From: an uncultured Clostridium sp.
Lineage (GTDB): Bacteria > Bacillota > Clostridia > TANB77 > CAG-508
Direction of reading: 5' to 3'
Length of the DNA: 6,832 bases
Assembly: GCA_946497585.1 (NCBI GenBank)
Contig: CAMMLF010000087.1
Coordinates: 1 to 6,832 of the forward strand
The stretch's first letter is position 1; the number at the start of each line of letters is the position of its first letter. The position numbers and the translations under genes were made by a program. The notes below the pieces were generated by a model. That model was not told the DNA's origin and did not search any database. It was given only the letters and a program-made list of their open reading frames with translations. Of the stretch, positions 1-6,489 are shown piece after piece.

Positions 1-10
1 CTTGCTTGCA

Positions 11-57
11 ACGTTAGTGTCAAAAAGGTTGGACCTTATTGACACCGTCCCCAACGT
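11..57 (-). repeat. REP-like bulged hairpin downstream of minC
   Basis: Bases 17-29 pair with 33-45 (12 pairs, one A:A mismatch at 24/38, 3-nt loop 30-32). An outer 5-bp stem pairs 11-15 with 53-57. Between the stems, one A (16) faces a 7-base bulge (46-52) that reads GGGGACG on the minus strand. A palindrome with an asymmetric bulge and a GGGGACGGT foot resembles the REP-type repeats scattered through many clostridial and related Firmicute genomes, some of which are mobilised by REP-associated Y1 transposases; that family match is from memory. It starts 4 bases beyond the minC stop. Neither strand has a T-run after the hairpin, so it is not a typical intrinsic terminator. Only about 10 bases are visible beyond it, so a larger or multi-unit element cannot be excluded. 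Confidence 0.55.
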
Positions 58-61
58 AAAA

Positions 62-676
62 TTATTCCATTTCAATTACTTCATCATCATTTATGTACGC
101 ATAAGAATAGCTTTCTCTTTCTATGTCTTTTCTTTCTCTTTCTAGTATCTTACTAGCTATTCTTATTTGTGGAGCTTCTATTATACTTGCAGCTATAATA
201 GCCTTTTCATTACCTTTAGCACCTGCATGTGCCATTCCTCTAAGGCTTCCTAAAATTGCAATATTATCTTCTGCAATTACTTCTGCGCCATCATTTACAT
301 CTCCAATTATGACTATGCTTCCTTCAAACTCAAGTCTTTGCCCTGACCTAATTGAACCTTTATAAAACTTTGTTTCAGATATTTGTATATCCTTTTTAAA
401 TGTCCTTTTTATATCGTGTAATCCTAGAGTTCTTGGACTGTCAAAATCAACTTTTACCTTTATTATATTTTGAATCATTTTTTGAATACTGTCTATTTCA
501 AATCTTTTAAGAATTTTTCCAGTAACTAATATAGGTGTTTTTTCATCTTTATAAAATTCTTTAAGGTCAGGTAATTTTTCTTCTAACTCGTTTAAAATCT
601 CATTTGTTGTAGCATCCTCTCTAATTTTCATTACAATACTATCTTTTTTAAAATAAATATTAATGCATCTAGACAT
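62..676 (-). CDS. minC: Septum site-determining protein MinC
   Basis: MinC inhibits FtsZ polymerisation away from mid-cell and is recruited to the membrane by MinD. The 204-residue product has an N-terminal FtsZ-inhibiting domain (about 1-80), a short linker and the C-terminal right-handed beta-helix domain (about 103-180) that dimerises and binds MinD. The C-terminal signature is clear: RSGQ at 110-113, GDVN at 125-128, GAEVIA at 130-135, LRG at 145-147, AHAG at 149-152, then an APQIRIA stretch at 168-174. The length is normal for the family. The ATG at 676 has a Shine-Dalgarno AGGGGAA (684-690) with 7-nt spacing, which supports this start over the internal Met16. It is the last gene of the visible cluster and has its own promoter upstream (744-772). 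minD, its usual partner, is not within the window; 61 bases after the stop hold only the REP-like hairpin. Confidence 0.96.
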   Translation of the reverse strand: MSRCINIYFKKDSIVMKIREDATTNEILNELEEKLPDLKEFYKDEKTPILVTGKILKRFEIDSIQKMIQNIIKVKVDFDSPRTLGLHDIKRTFKKDIQISETKFYKGSIRSGQRLEFEGSIVIIGDVNDGAEVIAEDNIAILGSLRGMAHAGAKGNEKAIIAASIIEAPQIRIASKILERERKDIERESYSYAYINDDEVIEME

Positions 677-743
677 TTTTTAATTCCCCTAATAATAAAT
701 TAATTTTCCAAACCTCCCTTTATCTTTCGTAAGTTTTGCGCTT

Positions 744-772
744 ATTATAGCATTCATCGGCTGAATATACAA
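744..772 (-). promoter_or_regulatory. Extended -10 sigma-A promoter for minC
   Basis: On the minus strand TTGTAT (767-772) is followed by a 17-nt spacer and TATAAT (744-749). The -10 is preceded by TGC, which gives the extended -10 motif TGnTATAAT. Predicted transcription starts near 737, leaving a leader of about 60 nt before the minC ATG. The site lies in the 118-bp gap between the PBP2 stop and minC, so minC (and any downstream minD) can be transcribed independently of the mre genes. No operator is recognisable. Confidence 0.75.
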
Positions 773-794
773 CTCTATTATTTAAATTGTGGAT

Positions 795-2864
795 TTATCT
801 CACCGTTTGCATATCAGATGTGGCTGACATATCTTCTGTAACTACTGCTGAGTTCATACCAAAATATTGAGCAAATATTTCTCTAGCAGTTACTGCCGTA
901 GAGGCTCCGTGTTGACCATCTTTTATATACACTGCTACTGCTATTTCTGGATCATCATATGGTGCAAATCCAACAAACCATGCATTTGCATTACCATTTT
1001 CGTCAGTTGAGGCTGAACCAGTTTTTCCTCCTACTTCTATGTCAAAATCTGAAAAATATCTATAAGCTGTTCCTGAACCATCACTTGTAACGCCTCTCAT
1101 ACCTTCTTTTACTGCTTGTAAATTTTCATCACTAATGTTTATGTCTGAACCGCTATTACCACTAACTCCTAGTTTTTCGTTTACATAGCTTTCTATTTCT
1201 TCTTTTGGCACTTCTGTACCGTCTGAATTTGTTACAGATTTAATAAGTGTTAATTCTATATTCTGTCCACCATTAGCTACCATAGCAACGTATTTTGCCA
1301 TTTGAAGAGGTGTGAAGGAATTATTTAGCTGTCCTATGGCTGCTTGAATTGTATATCCGTCAACCCATGGATTCATTGTTTCTCTAGAAGCTAGAACTCC
1401 CGCCTCTTCTCCTGGTAGTTCTATACCTGTTTTTTGACCAAGGCCAAATGCTGATGCAACTTGAACTAATCTATCTATACCTGTTCTTCTACCTGTTTCA
1501 TAGAAGAAATAGTTGCAAGATACTTCTATAGCTCTTGTAACATTAAGCCAACCATGTCCTCCGCTTCTCCAACATCTTGGTTGATAATCACTGTAATATC
1601 TATAAACACCTGTGTCATTTATTCTTGTATTTACATCTATTGCTCCACTCTCTAATCCTGCTATTGCAGTTACCATTTTAAATGTTGAACCAGGTGGTGA
1701 GATTGAGCTAATTGCTTTATTCATAAGTGGGTGATCATCTGCATTTAAATAATTGTTCCAATTTTCCGTACTTATACCATCTATAAATAATGAAGGATCA
1801 TAATTTGGATAGCTTGCCATTGCTAAGATTTCGCCTGTTTTAACATTTAATACAACTGCAGCACCTTCTTTTGCCATTTCTGCGTCGCTTAGCTCTCCAT
1901 TTTGCATCATTTGAATATTTGTAGCTAGTGCATCTTCGGTTATTTTTTGTAAATCTGCATCTATTGTAAGCATTACATCTGCTCCTGCTACTGCCTCCTC
2001 AGCAATATATTCATCTGTTACAACACCATCAACTGACATATCTATTTGTTTTACGCCATCTGTTCCTTTTAAATATTTTTCTAGAACTTGCTCTATTCCA
2101 GTTTTACCAGTAATATCATTTTGGTCATATTCATCTGGATTTGCCTTTAATTCATCTTCACTTATAGGTCCTACATAGCCCAATATGTGTGATGCAAGTA
2201 ATCCGTAAGGATATGATAATGTTGGTTCTGAAGTTGTACTAATTCCCGGAAAGCTTGAACTCATTTCATTTAATTTTGCTAAACTGCTATTACTTATATT
2301 TGAAGCTAATTCTACAGATTTTGTATTGCTATATCCATCTTTTGCAATTGTATATCTTAAAGTTATTATTTTTCTTGCATCTTGAACATTATCTGTGGTT
2401 ATTTCATATTCTTCTTTAAAATAGTTGAAACACGCTTCTGCGTCATAGCTTGAATCTAAATTATTTTGTTCCTTAAAGCTTTGTGCGGTTTCTTCATTTT
2501 TGAATGCATATGGTTCTACTGTAATTGGAAAATCATCTACATATGTATCTCCATTTTCCTCAAGTGTTTGTGCTAATAATAATAGTGCATTATTTAATGT
2601 TTGATTATCTACTTTTGTCTTATATATTTCCACATTATATACCAATTTTGTGGAAACCAACTTTTCCCCGCTACTGTCTAATATATTTCCTCTTGCAGCT
2701 TTTATTGTGGTCTCCCTTGTAAGTCTAGTATTTGACTGTTCTCTATATTCTTGTCCATTTACTATTTGCAAATTAAAAAGTTGAAGTAAAAGTACTATTC
2801 CAATTATATATACAATTGCAATTAATATATTGTATCTTAATTTATTTTCTTTTCTATTTTCCAC
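795..2864 (-). CDS. mrdA: Penicillin-binding protein 2 (class B transpeptidase)
   Basis: This is the elongasome DD-transpeptidase, which cross-links peptidoglycan during lateral wall growth with MreBCD and a RodA-type glycosyltransferase. From the GTG start the protein is 689 residues: a short basic N-terminus, one membrane anchor (about 11-33), the PBP dimer domain opening with RGNILD (58-63), and the extracytoplasmic transpeptidase domain (about 330-660). All three catalytic motifs are intact: STFK with nucleophile Ser393 and Lys396, SCN at 449-451, and KTG at 614-616. The GTG at 2862-2864 is preferred because GGAGG (2869-2873) precedes it, though the 4-nt spacing is short. An in-frame TTG at 2889-2891 would add nine residues but has no good ribosome site. 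mreD ends 78 bp upstream with no convincing promoter between them, so co-transcription with mreBCD is likely. The exact clostridial subtype (MrdA/PbpA/SpoVD-like) is not certain, but the mre context favours elongation. Confidence 0.93.
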   Translation of the reverse strand: MENRKENKLRYNILIAIVYIIGIVLLLQLFNLQIVNGQEYREQSNTRLTRETTIKAARGNILDSSGEKLVSTKLVYNVEIYKTKVDNQTLNNALLLLAQTLEENGDTYVDDFPITVEPYAFKNEETAQSFKEQNNLDSSYDAEACFNYFKEEYEITTDNVQDARKIITLRYTIAKDGYSNTKSVELASNISNSSLAKLNEMSSSFPGISTTSEPTLSYPYGLLASHILGYVGPISEDELKANPDEYDQNDITGKTGIEQVLEKYLKGTDGVKQIDMSVDGVVTDEYIAEEAVAGADVMLTIDADLQKITEDALATNIQMMQNGELSDAEMAKEGAAVVLNVKTGEILAMASYPNYDPSLFIDGISTENWNNYLNADDHPLMNKAISSISPPGSTFKMVTAIAGLESGAIDVNTRINDTGVYRYYSDYQPRCWRSGGHGWLNVTRAIEVSCNYFFYETGRRTGIDRLVQVASAFGLGQKTGIELPGEEAGVLASRETMNPWVDGYTIQAAIGQLNNSFTPLQMAKYVAMVANGGQNIELTLIKSVTNSDGTEVPKEEIESYVNEKLGVSGNSGSDINISDENLQAVKEGMRGVTSDGSGTAYRYFSDFDIEVGGKTGSASTDENGNANAWFVGFAPYDDPEIAVAVYIKDGQHGASTAVTAREIFAQYFGMNSAVVTEDMSATSDMQTVR

Positions 2865-2868
2865 TATT

Positions 2869-2873
2869 CCTCC
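2869..2873 (-). promoter_or_regulatory. Ribosome binding site deciding the PBP2 GTG start
   Basis: GGAGG lies 4 nt upstream of the GTG at 2864. It falls inside the reading frame that would be used from the upstream TTG at 2891, and is the only strong Shine-Dalgarno sequence in the area, so it favours GTG initiation. The close spacing may make initiation less than optimal. Confidence 0.6.
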
Positions 2874-2942
2874 AATCTCTTTTATTTTCAAATTTTATAA
2901 GTCTCTTTTGCCTATTTGCTAAACTATTATATATGTACTGAT

Positions 2943-3476
2943 TTAAAAATATCTTGTTAAAATCTTTTTACCTTTGTATTGTTCTTCTAAATAATATCCT
3001 AATTTTTTCATTAAAGGATAAAAGATTATTATAAGCATTGTGTTAAATAATATTTCTACGAGTAAAGTAAGCGTAAATGTAAGTATTTCTGGTGTTACAC
3101 CAGCTTGAATTATACTTATAACATAAGTGCATACTTCATATAATAAAGTACTTGCAGCTGACATTACAATAATAGTTACCCTACTATCTTTCGAAAAATT
3201 TTTGTCTAAATATTCTCCTAGCAAACCAATTATCGCTAATAGCACTGATGTTACCCCTATAGTTTTTCCTAGGTTTAAATCTATTAATATACCAAATATT
3301 ATGCCAAATATAGCACCTGCTTTGTTTCCTATGAATAGACCTATAAACAGTACTAAAACTACTATTAGGTTTGGCATTATTCCTCCTATGTTAAACCAAG
3401 AAAAGAAGTTTAATTGAAGGAAATATATTATGAAAAATGCTAGTAATAAAATTAATATAACCTTAAACTTTCGCAA
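2943..3476 (-). CDS. mreD: Rod shape-determining membrane protein MreD
   Basis: MreD is a polytopic inner-membrane protein of the elongasome that acts with MreC to link MreB filaments to wall synthases. The 177-residue product is almost wholly hydrophobic, with about six predicted membrane segments (near 5-23, 33-50, 54-68, 72-90, 100-123, 133-157) and a short basic C-terminal tail. The PN at 35-36 followed by a VLFIGLFIGNKAG-type segment and the G-I-L-I-D-L motif (62-67) fit MreD. The length is typical (about 160-180). Translation starts with TTG (3474-3476), supported by the very strong AAAGGAGAT (3481-3489); no ATG lies near enough to serve. It follows mreC by 77 bp, a gap that holds a short repeat-like segment, and precedes the PBP2 gene by 78 bp. 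Confidence 0.93.
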   Translation of the reverse strand: MRKFKVILILLLAFFIIYFLQLNFFSWFNIGGIMPNLIVVLVLFIGLFIGNKAGAIFGIIFGILIDLNLGKTIGVTSVLLAIIGLLGEYLDKNFSKDSRVTIIVMSAASTLLYEVCTYVISIIQAGVTPEILTFTLTLLVEILFNTMLIIIFYPLMKKLGYYLEEQYKGKKILTRYF

Positions 3477-3480
3477 TTTT

Positions 3481-3489
3481 ATCTCCTTT
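3481..3489 (-). promoter_or_regulatory. Strong ribosome binding site for the mreD TTG start
   Basis: AAAGGAGAT is a near-perfect anti-16S match, with its AGGAG core 6 nt before the TTG codon at 3474-3476. It fixes mreD initiation at a non-ATG codon. Confidence 0.75.
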
Positions 3490-3493
3490 ATAT

Positions 3494-3543
3494 AATATTC
3501 AAATTCCTCCGCTGTCTCAGGTCGCTAAAAGCTCTAGAATATT
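3494..3543 (-). repeat. Short repeat-like segment between mreC and mreD
   Basis: The 77-bp mreC-mreD gap contains a segment bounded by a 7-bp inverted repeat, AATATTC (3494-3500) and GAATATT (3537-3543). Its interior is richer in G and C than the surroundings. Read on the minus strand, it aligns by eye with the left arm of the palindromic element at 4421-4581 read on the plus strand (about 4437-4483): roughly 35 of 47 columns agree, including a shared 9-base TTCTAGAGC core, an AGCGA block and a CAGCG block. It could be a degenerate or half copy of the same repeat family. The mreC stop (3554) and the mreD ribosome site (3481-3489) both lie outside it. Confidence 0.45.
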
Positions 3544-3553
3544 TATTAAATCA

Positions 3554-4366
3554 TTAATTTTGAGTAATTACTAATACTGTTTCTAGTCTCGAAAAGTCTG
3601 TAGCAACTTCTATTTCAGCATATCTGTCTGCTTCGTTTTGAGTATTTACTACACTTTTAACTGTTCCTATTAAAATTCCTTTTGGATAAATACCACCTAG
3701 TCCTGAAGTTACCACTTGGTCGCCTTGAAGTATTGTACTATCAGCTGGTATATATGTTGCTCTAACAGTTTCTGTATTATTAAGTGTTCCTTTTAATATT
3801 ACACTATCTTGCACATTTGATATATTTGCACTAACATTGCTAGCTGTATCTATTATAGTTTGTACTTTTGCTGTGCTGTTTGTTGCAGATATTACATATC
3901 CAACTAAACCAGATTCTGATATGACTGGCATATTTGCCTGAACGCCATCATCTGTACCTGCATTTATTACAACTACTTTTTCATAATTGCTAATGCTTCT
4001 TTCTATAACATAGGCTGGCACTGTAGTATATTCAGAATATTGTTCTTTTAGGTTTACATACTCTTTTAGAGTATTATTTTCTGATTTAAGTATTTCTAGT
4101 TCTCTAACTTGTTCTTGAAGTTTGCTATTTTCTTCTTTTAGGCTTTGATTTTCTTGTTGTAAGCTTGCTATATCACTATTTTCTTGTTCATTGCCTGTTA
4201 TTTTATTTTTCAAAAATACTATTCCATTTTGTATTGGTACAAATATTGTTCCAACTGCGCCTTCTATGAAAGATAAATTACCTGTACTAATATTTGAAAC
4301 TATTACAACTACTATTAATATTACTACTGTTATAATAATTCCGATTAGACCAGCTCTATTTTTCAT
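3554..4366 (-). CDS. mreC: Rod shape-determining protein MreC
   Basis: MreC is a bitopic membrane protein that dimerises outside the cytoplasmic membrane and connects MreB/MreD with class B PBPs, activating wall elongation. The 270-residue product shows a short cytoplasmic N-terminus, one membrane helix (about 7-25), a heptad-rich coiled coil (about 60-108, dense in Gln, Glu, Lys and Leu), then the beta-rich MreC domain (about 113-267). Typical family segments include the INAGTDDGV block (134-142), GLVGYV (153-158) and VVTSGLGGIYPKGILIG (218-234). The ATG at 4366 has a GAGGAAT ribosome site (4376-4382) at about 9-nt spacing. It is separated from mreB by an unusually long 225-bp gap that carries a palindromic element; without that insert the spacing would be about 52 bp. 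Co-transcription with mreB through the element is likely but may be attenuated. Confidence 0.95.
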   Translation of the reverse strand: MKNRAGLIGIIITVVILIVVVIVSNISTGNLSFIEGAVGTIFVPIQNGIVFLKNKITGNEQENSDIASLQQENQSLKEENSKLQEQVRELEILKSENNTLKEYVNLKEQYSEYTTVPAYVIERSISNYEKVVVINAGTDDGVQANMPVISESGLVGYVISATNSTAKVQTIIDTASNVSANISNVQDSVILKGTLNNTETVRATYIPADSTILQGDQVVTSGLGGIYPKGILIGTVKSVVNTQNEADRYAEIEVATDFSRLETVLVITQN

Positions 4367-4408
4367 TCAAATATCATTCCTCATTTTTTATTTAGGTTTT
4401 AAAGGTCC

Positions 4409-4593
4409 TATAACTTTTTTCATAAGCTCAACTATATGTTCTAGAGCATTTCAGCGAACGGTTGCAGCGCGAGCATTTTAAATTTTAACTAAGTAGAACT
4501 GCAGAGTGTAGCGGGCAAGCTGGAGCGAAGCGACCCGCGCAGTGAAATGCGGAAGAATGTATAGTTGAGCTTTTAATGAATTATAAGTTTTTT
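4409..4593. repeat. Direct repeats flanking the palindromic element
   Basis: A 12-base sequence at 4409-4420 recurs in the same orientation at 4582-4593 with a single C/G difference at its sixth position. The two copies directly bracket the palindromic element at 4421-4581. This is what a target-site duplication would look like, but both copies are low-complexity (TATAA plus a T-run), so chance is possible in this AT-rich DNA. The right copy overlaps the last two plus-strand bases (4592-4593) of the mreB stop codon. Confidence 0.4.
4421..4581. mobile_element. Palindromic MITE-like repeat between mreB and mreC
   Basis: This non-coding stretch folds on itself end to end. Bases 4424-4436 pair perfectly with 4560-4572 (13 bp). 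The stem continues with 4437-4442 against 4554-4559 (two G:T pairs), a 3x3 internal loop, 4446-4453 against 4543-4550, then 4454-4456 against 4538-4540 past a 2-base bulge. A further 5 bp can form outside the core (4419-4423 with 4576-4580). The interior is clearly richer in G and C than the flanking genes and holds an alternative GCGGG/CCCGC hairpin (4511-4515 with 4534-4538) and a TGCAG/CTGCA pair (4463-4467 with 4499-4503). Length, terminal inverted repeats, possible target duplication and lack of an ORF fit a MITE or similar palindromic repeat. It is not a typical intrinsic terminator, as no T-run follows on the minus strand. Confidence 0.6.
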
Positions 4594-5629
4594 ACATTCT
4601 CTTTCCTGAATTCATTAAAACACTTTTTAAATTGTCTATGTTTTCTAAAACTTTGCCTGCACCAATTGCCACACATTCTAGCGGAGTATCTGCAACATAA
4701 GTTTGTACTCCTGTTTTTTGTGTAATAAGATTATCTAAATTTCTTATTTGTGCTCCTCCACCTGCTAAATAAATGCCATTAACAATTATGTCTGATGCTA
4801 GTTCTGGTGGAGTTACAGATAATGTATTTACTATAGCTTCTAAAATTTCATTTATAGGCTTTTTCATAGCTTCTTGTATGTCTTTTGAAGATACAGTTAC
4901 ATTTTTAGGTAATCCTGTATCTAGGTCTCTACCTCTTATTTCTTTGGTTAGTTCTGTAACTAAAGGCAGAGCACAACCAAGCTCTATTTTCAAGCTTTCT
5001 GCTGCAGTTTGTCCTATTGCTATGCCTTTATGATTTTTTAAATATTCTACTATACTTTCATCTATTTCATTTCCAGCAACTCTTATTGAATTGCTTGCAA
5101 CTATCCCACCTAGTGAAATAACTGCAACTTCTGTTGTTCCGCCACCTATGTCTACTATCATATTTCCCATAGGTTCTTTTACATTTATACCTGCACCAAT
5201 AGCAGCAGCCATAGGCTCTTGTATTAAATATACTTCTTTAGCATTTGCTTGTAAAAAGGCTTCTTCAATAGCTCTTCTTTCAACTTCTGTAATCCCAGAT
5301 GGGACACCAACTACAACTCTAGGCTTTCCCGCATTATACTTTTGGCATACTTTTCTAAGCATATTTTTTAGCATTAAACCTGTTGCTGTAAAATCTGCTA
5401 TAACACCATCTTGCATTGGTCTTACGGCTTTAATATTTTCTGGTGTTCTGCCAAGCATTTCTCTTGCCTCTTTACCAGTTGCAACAATTTCTCCAGTAAC
5501 TTTGTCAATGGCAACTACTGATGGCTCTCTTAGCACTATTCCCTTGCCTTTCAAAGCAATTAAAATGTTTGCTGTACCCAGGTCCATACCTATATCTTTT
5601 GAATTAAAGTTTAATAAATTAAGATTCAT
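4592..5629 (-). CDS. mreB: Rod shape-determining protein MreB (bacterial actin)
   Basis: MreB is an actin-family ATPase that forms membrane-bound filaments directing peripheral peptidoglycan synthesis. From the chosen start it is 345 residues, the normal length. Visible signatures are phosphate-1 GMDLGTANIL (14-23), GVPSGITEVERRA (108-120), the connect segment LIQEPMAAAIG (135-145), phosphate-2 DIGGGTTE (160-167) and the adenosine motif LAGGGAQIRN (288-297). All nucleotide-binding motifs are intact. The start at 5629 is chosen because AAAGGAAA (5638-5645) sits at suitable spacing and the protein then begins with a hydrophobic, possibly amphipathic stretch just before KDIGMDLG, as MreB proteins do. 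An in-frame ATG at 5662 would add 11 residues and lies 2 bp after the radC stop, but has no evident ribosome site. The stop codon abuts one of the direct repeats flanking the downstream palindromic element. Confidence 0.97.
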   Translation of the reverse strand: MNLNLLNFNSKDIGMDLGTANILIALKGKGIVLREPSVVAIDKVTGEIVATGKEAREMLGRTPENIKAVRPMQDGVIADFTATGLMLKNMLRKVCQKYNAGKPRVVVGVPSGITEVERRAIEEAFLQANAKEVYLIQEPMAAAIGAGINVKEPMGNMIVDIGGGTTEVAVISLGGIVASNSIRVAGNEIDESIVEYLKNHKGIAIGQTAAESLKIELGCALPLVTELTKEIRGRDLDTGLPKNVTVSSKDIQEAMKKPINEILEAIVNTLSVTPPELASDIIVNGIYLAGGGAQIRNLDNLITQKTGVQTYVADTPLECVAIGAGKVLENIDNLKSVLMNSGKRM

Positions 5630-5664
5630 AATTTGCATTTCCTTTCTATTGTAACTTTTCATAA

Positions 5665-6402
5665 TTATAATTTCTTTAGTTGGTTATTTAAGTTCTTTTC
5701 TAAATTATTTTTTACATTATTGTTTTTCTCTAAGTATCTTTTTATACTTGTATATTTATCTTTTCCTATAACAATATGGTCTAAAAAGTCTATTTTTAAT
5801 AATTTAGAACATTCTTCTAATCGTTTTGTAAAATCTATATCTTTTTGGCTTGGTGTTGAATCTCCACTCGGGTGATTATGTACCACTATAAATCTATCTA
5901 ATTCTTCTTTAATTACTTCTTTTAAGACTTCGGTTGAGGTTATATATATGTCTCTAATTGAACCAATTTTTAATTCTATATTTTTTACTACCTCATTTTT
6001 TGTATTAAGTAAAATTAATTTTAGTATTTCTCGTTTTTCATGCTTAAGTTCTTGCATAAACATTTTAGCCACATCTGATGGCCTAAATATTTGCGTATTT
6101 ATTTTATTTATTGGGCTATTTATTCTCGTGGCTAATTCGCATACTGCTTTTATTTGTATTGCTTTAACTTTACCTATTCCTTTAATCTTTTCTAAGGTTT
6201 CGATTGAAATATTAGCTAGTCCACTAATATTTTCAGATAACAGTAAAATTCTATTAGCAATATCTATTGCTGTTTCTTCTTTTGTTCCAGTTTTAATTAT
6301 TATTGCCAAAAGTTCTGCATTTGATAACTTTTTTGCTCCATACATTAATAATTTTTCATATGGTCTTTCAGATTTTGGCAATTGTTTCATTTTAAGTGGC
6401 AT
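5665..6402 (-). CDS. radC: RadC family protein (JAMM/MPN+ domain)
   Basis: RadC-family (UPF0758) proteins carry a zinc-metalloprotease-like JAMM domain. Their cellular role is unsettled, and the early DNA-repair assignment in E. coli was not upheld. The 245-residue product has the N-terminal helical region with RPYEKLLMYG and LSNAELLAIIIKTGT (13-40), a helix-hairpin-helix element (about 68-84, KIKGIGKVKA) and the MPN domain (about 105-223). The JAMM zinc ligands are present: His175, His177 and Asp188, with Ser185, inside HNHPSGD...PSQKD. The segment before it reads GSIRDIYITSTEVL (147-160), where many RadC proteins have a VHPRE-type sequence; the Glu is retained. The Lys/Asn-rich tail (about 224-245) goes a little beyond usual length. 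The ATG at 6402 has GAAAGG (6411-6416) at 8-nt spacing. It precedes mreB as in other Firmicutes. Confidence 0.95.
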   Translation of the reverse strand: MPLKMKQLPKSERPYEKLLMYGAKKLSNAELLAIIIKTGTKEETAIDIANRILLLSENISGLANISIETLEKIKGIGKVKAIQIKAVCELATRINSPINKINTQIFRPSDVAKMFMQELKHEKREILKLILLNTKNEVVKNIELKIGSIRDIYITSTEVLKEVIKEELDRFIVVHNHPSGDSTPSQKDIDFTKRLEECSKLLKIDFLDHIVIGKDKYTSIKRYLEKNNNVKNNLEKNLNNQLKKL

Positions 6403-6433
6403 AAGTTTATCCTTTCTGCCCCCAAAATCCTTT

Positions 6434-6464
6434 ATTATATCCTTTAAAACTTACTTGATGTAAA
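6434..6464 (-). promoter_or_regulatory. Possible weak promoter before radC
   Basis: In the 87-bp gap upstream of radC the minus strand has a perfect TATAAT (6434-6439) and, 19 nt further up, TTTACA (6459-6464). The long spacer makes this suboptimal. It could add transcription of radC-mreBCD, or could be chance in AT-rich DNA. Confidence 0.35.
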
Positions 6465-6489
6465 ATTGCTTTTGTATTGCATTAATTAC

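Noticed and set aside
11..57. Hairpin after minC as an intrinsic terminator
   Set aside because: No run of T follows the stem on the minus strand, and none follows on the plus strand; the bulged layout fits a repeat better.
713..718. GGGAGG on the minus strand, 37-42 nt upstream of the minC ATG, as a leader-peptide ribosome site
   Set aside because: The only nearby start, a TTG overlapping it closely, meets a stop after three codons; the AGGGGAA at 684-690 is correctly placed for minC.
2926..2931. TATAAT on the minus strand just upstream of the PBP2 gene
   Set aside because: No acceptable -35 hexamer lies 16-19 nt further up, and TATAAT-like strings are expected by chance in such AT-rich DNA.
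5091..5654. Long plus-strand open frame opposite mreB, and similar plus-strand frames elsewhere
   Set aside because: They lie antisense to well-recognised genes, have no recognisable protein family, and show composition expected of the reverse complement of the real genes.
5630..5662. Upstream ATG (5662) as the mreB start
   Set aside because: It has no ribosome site, and the 11 extra residues are atypical; the AAAGGAAA at 5638-5645 falls inside this extension and serves the ATG at 5629.
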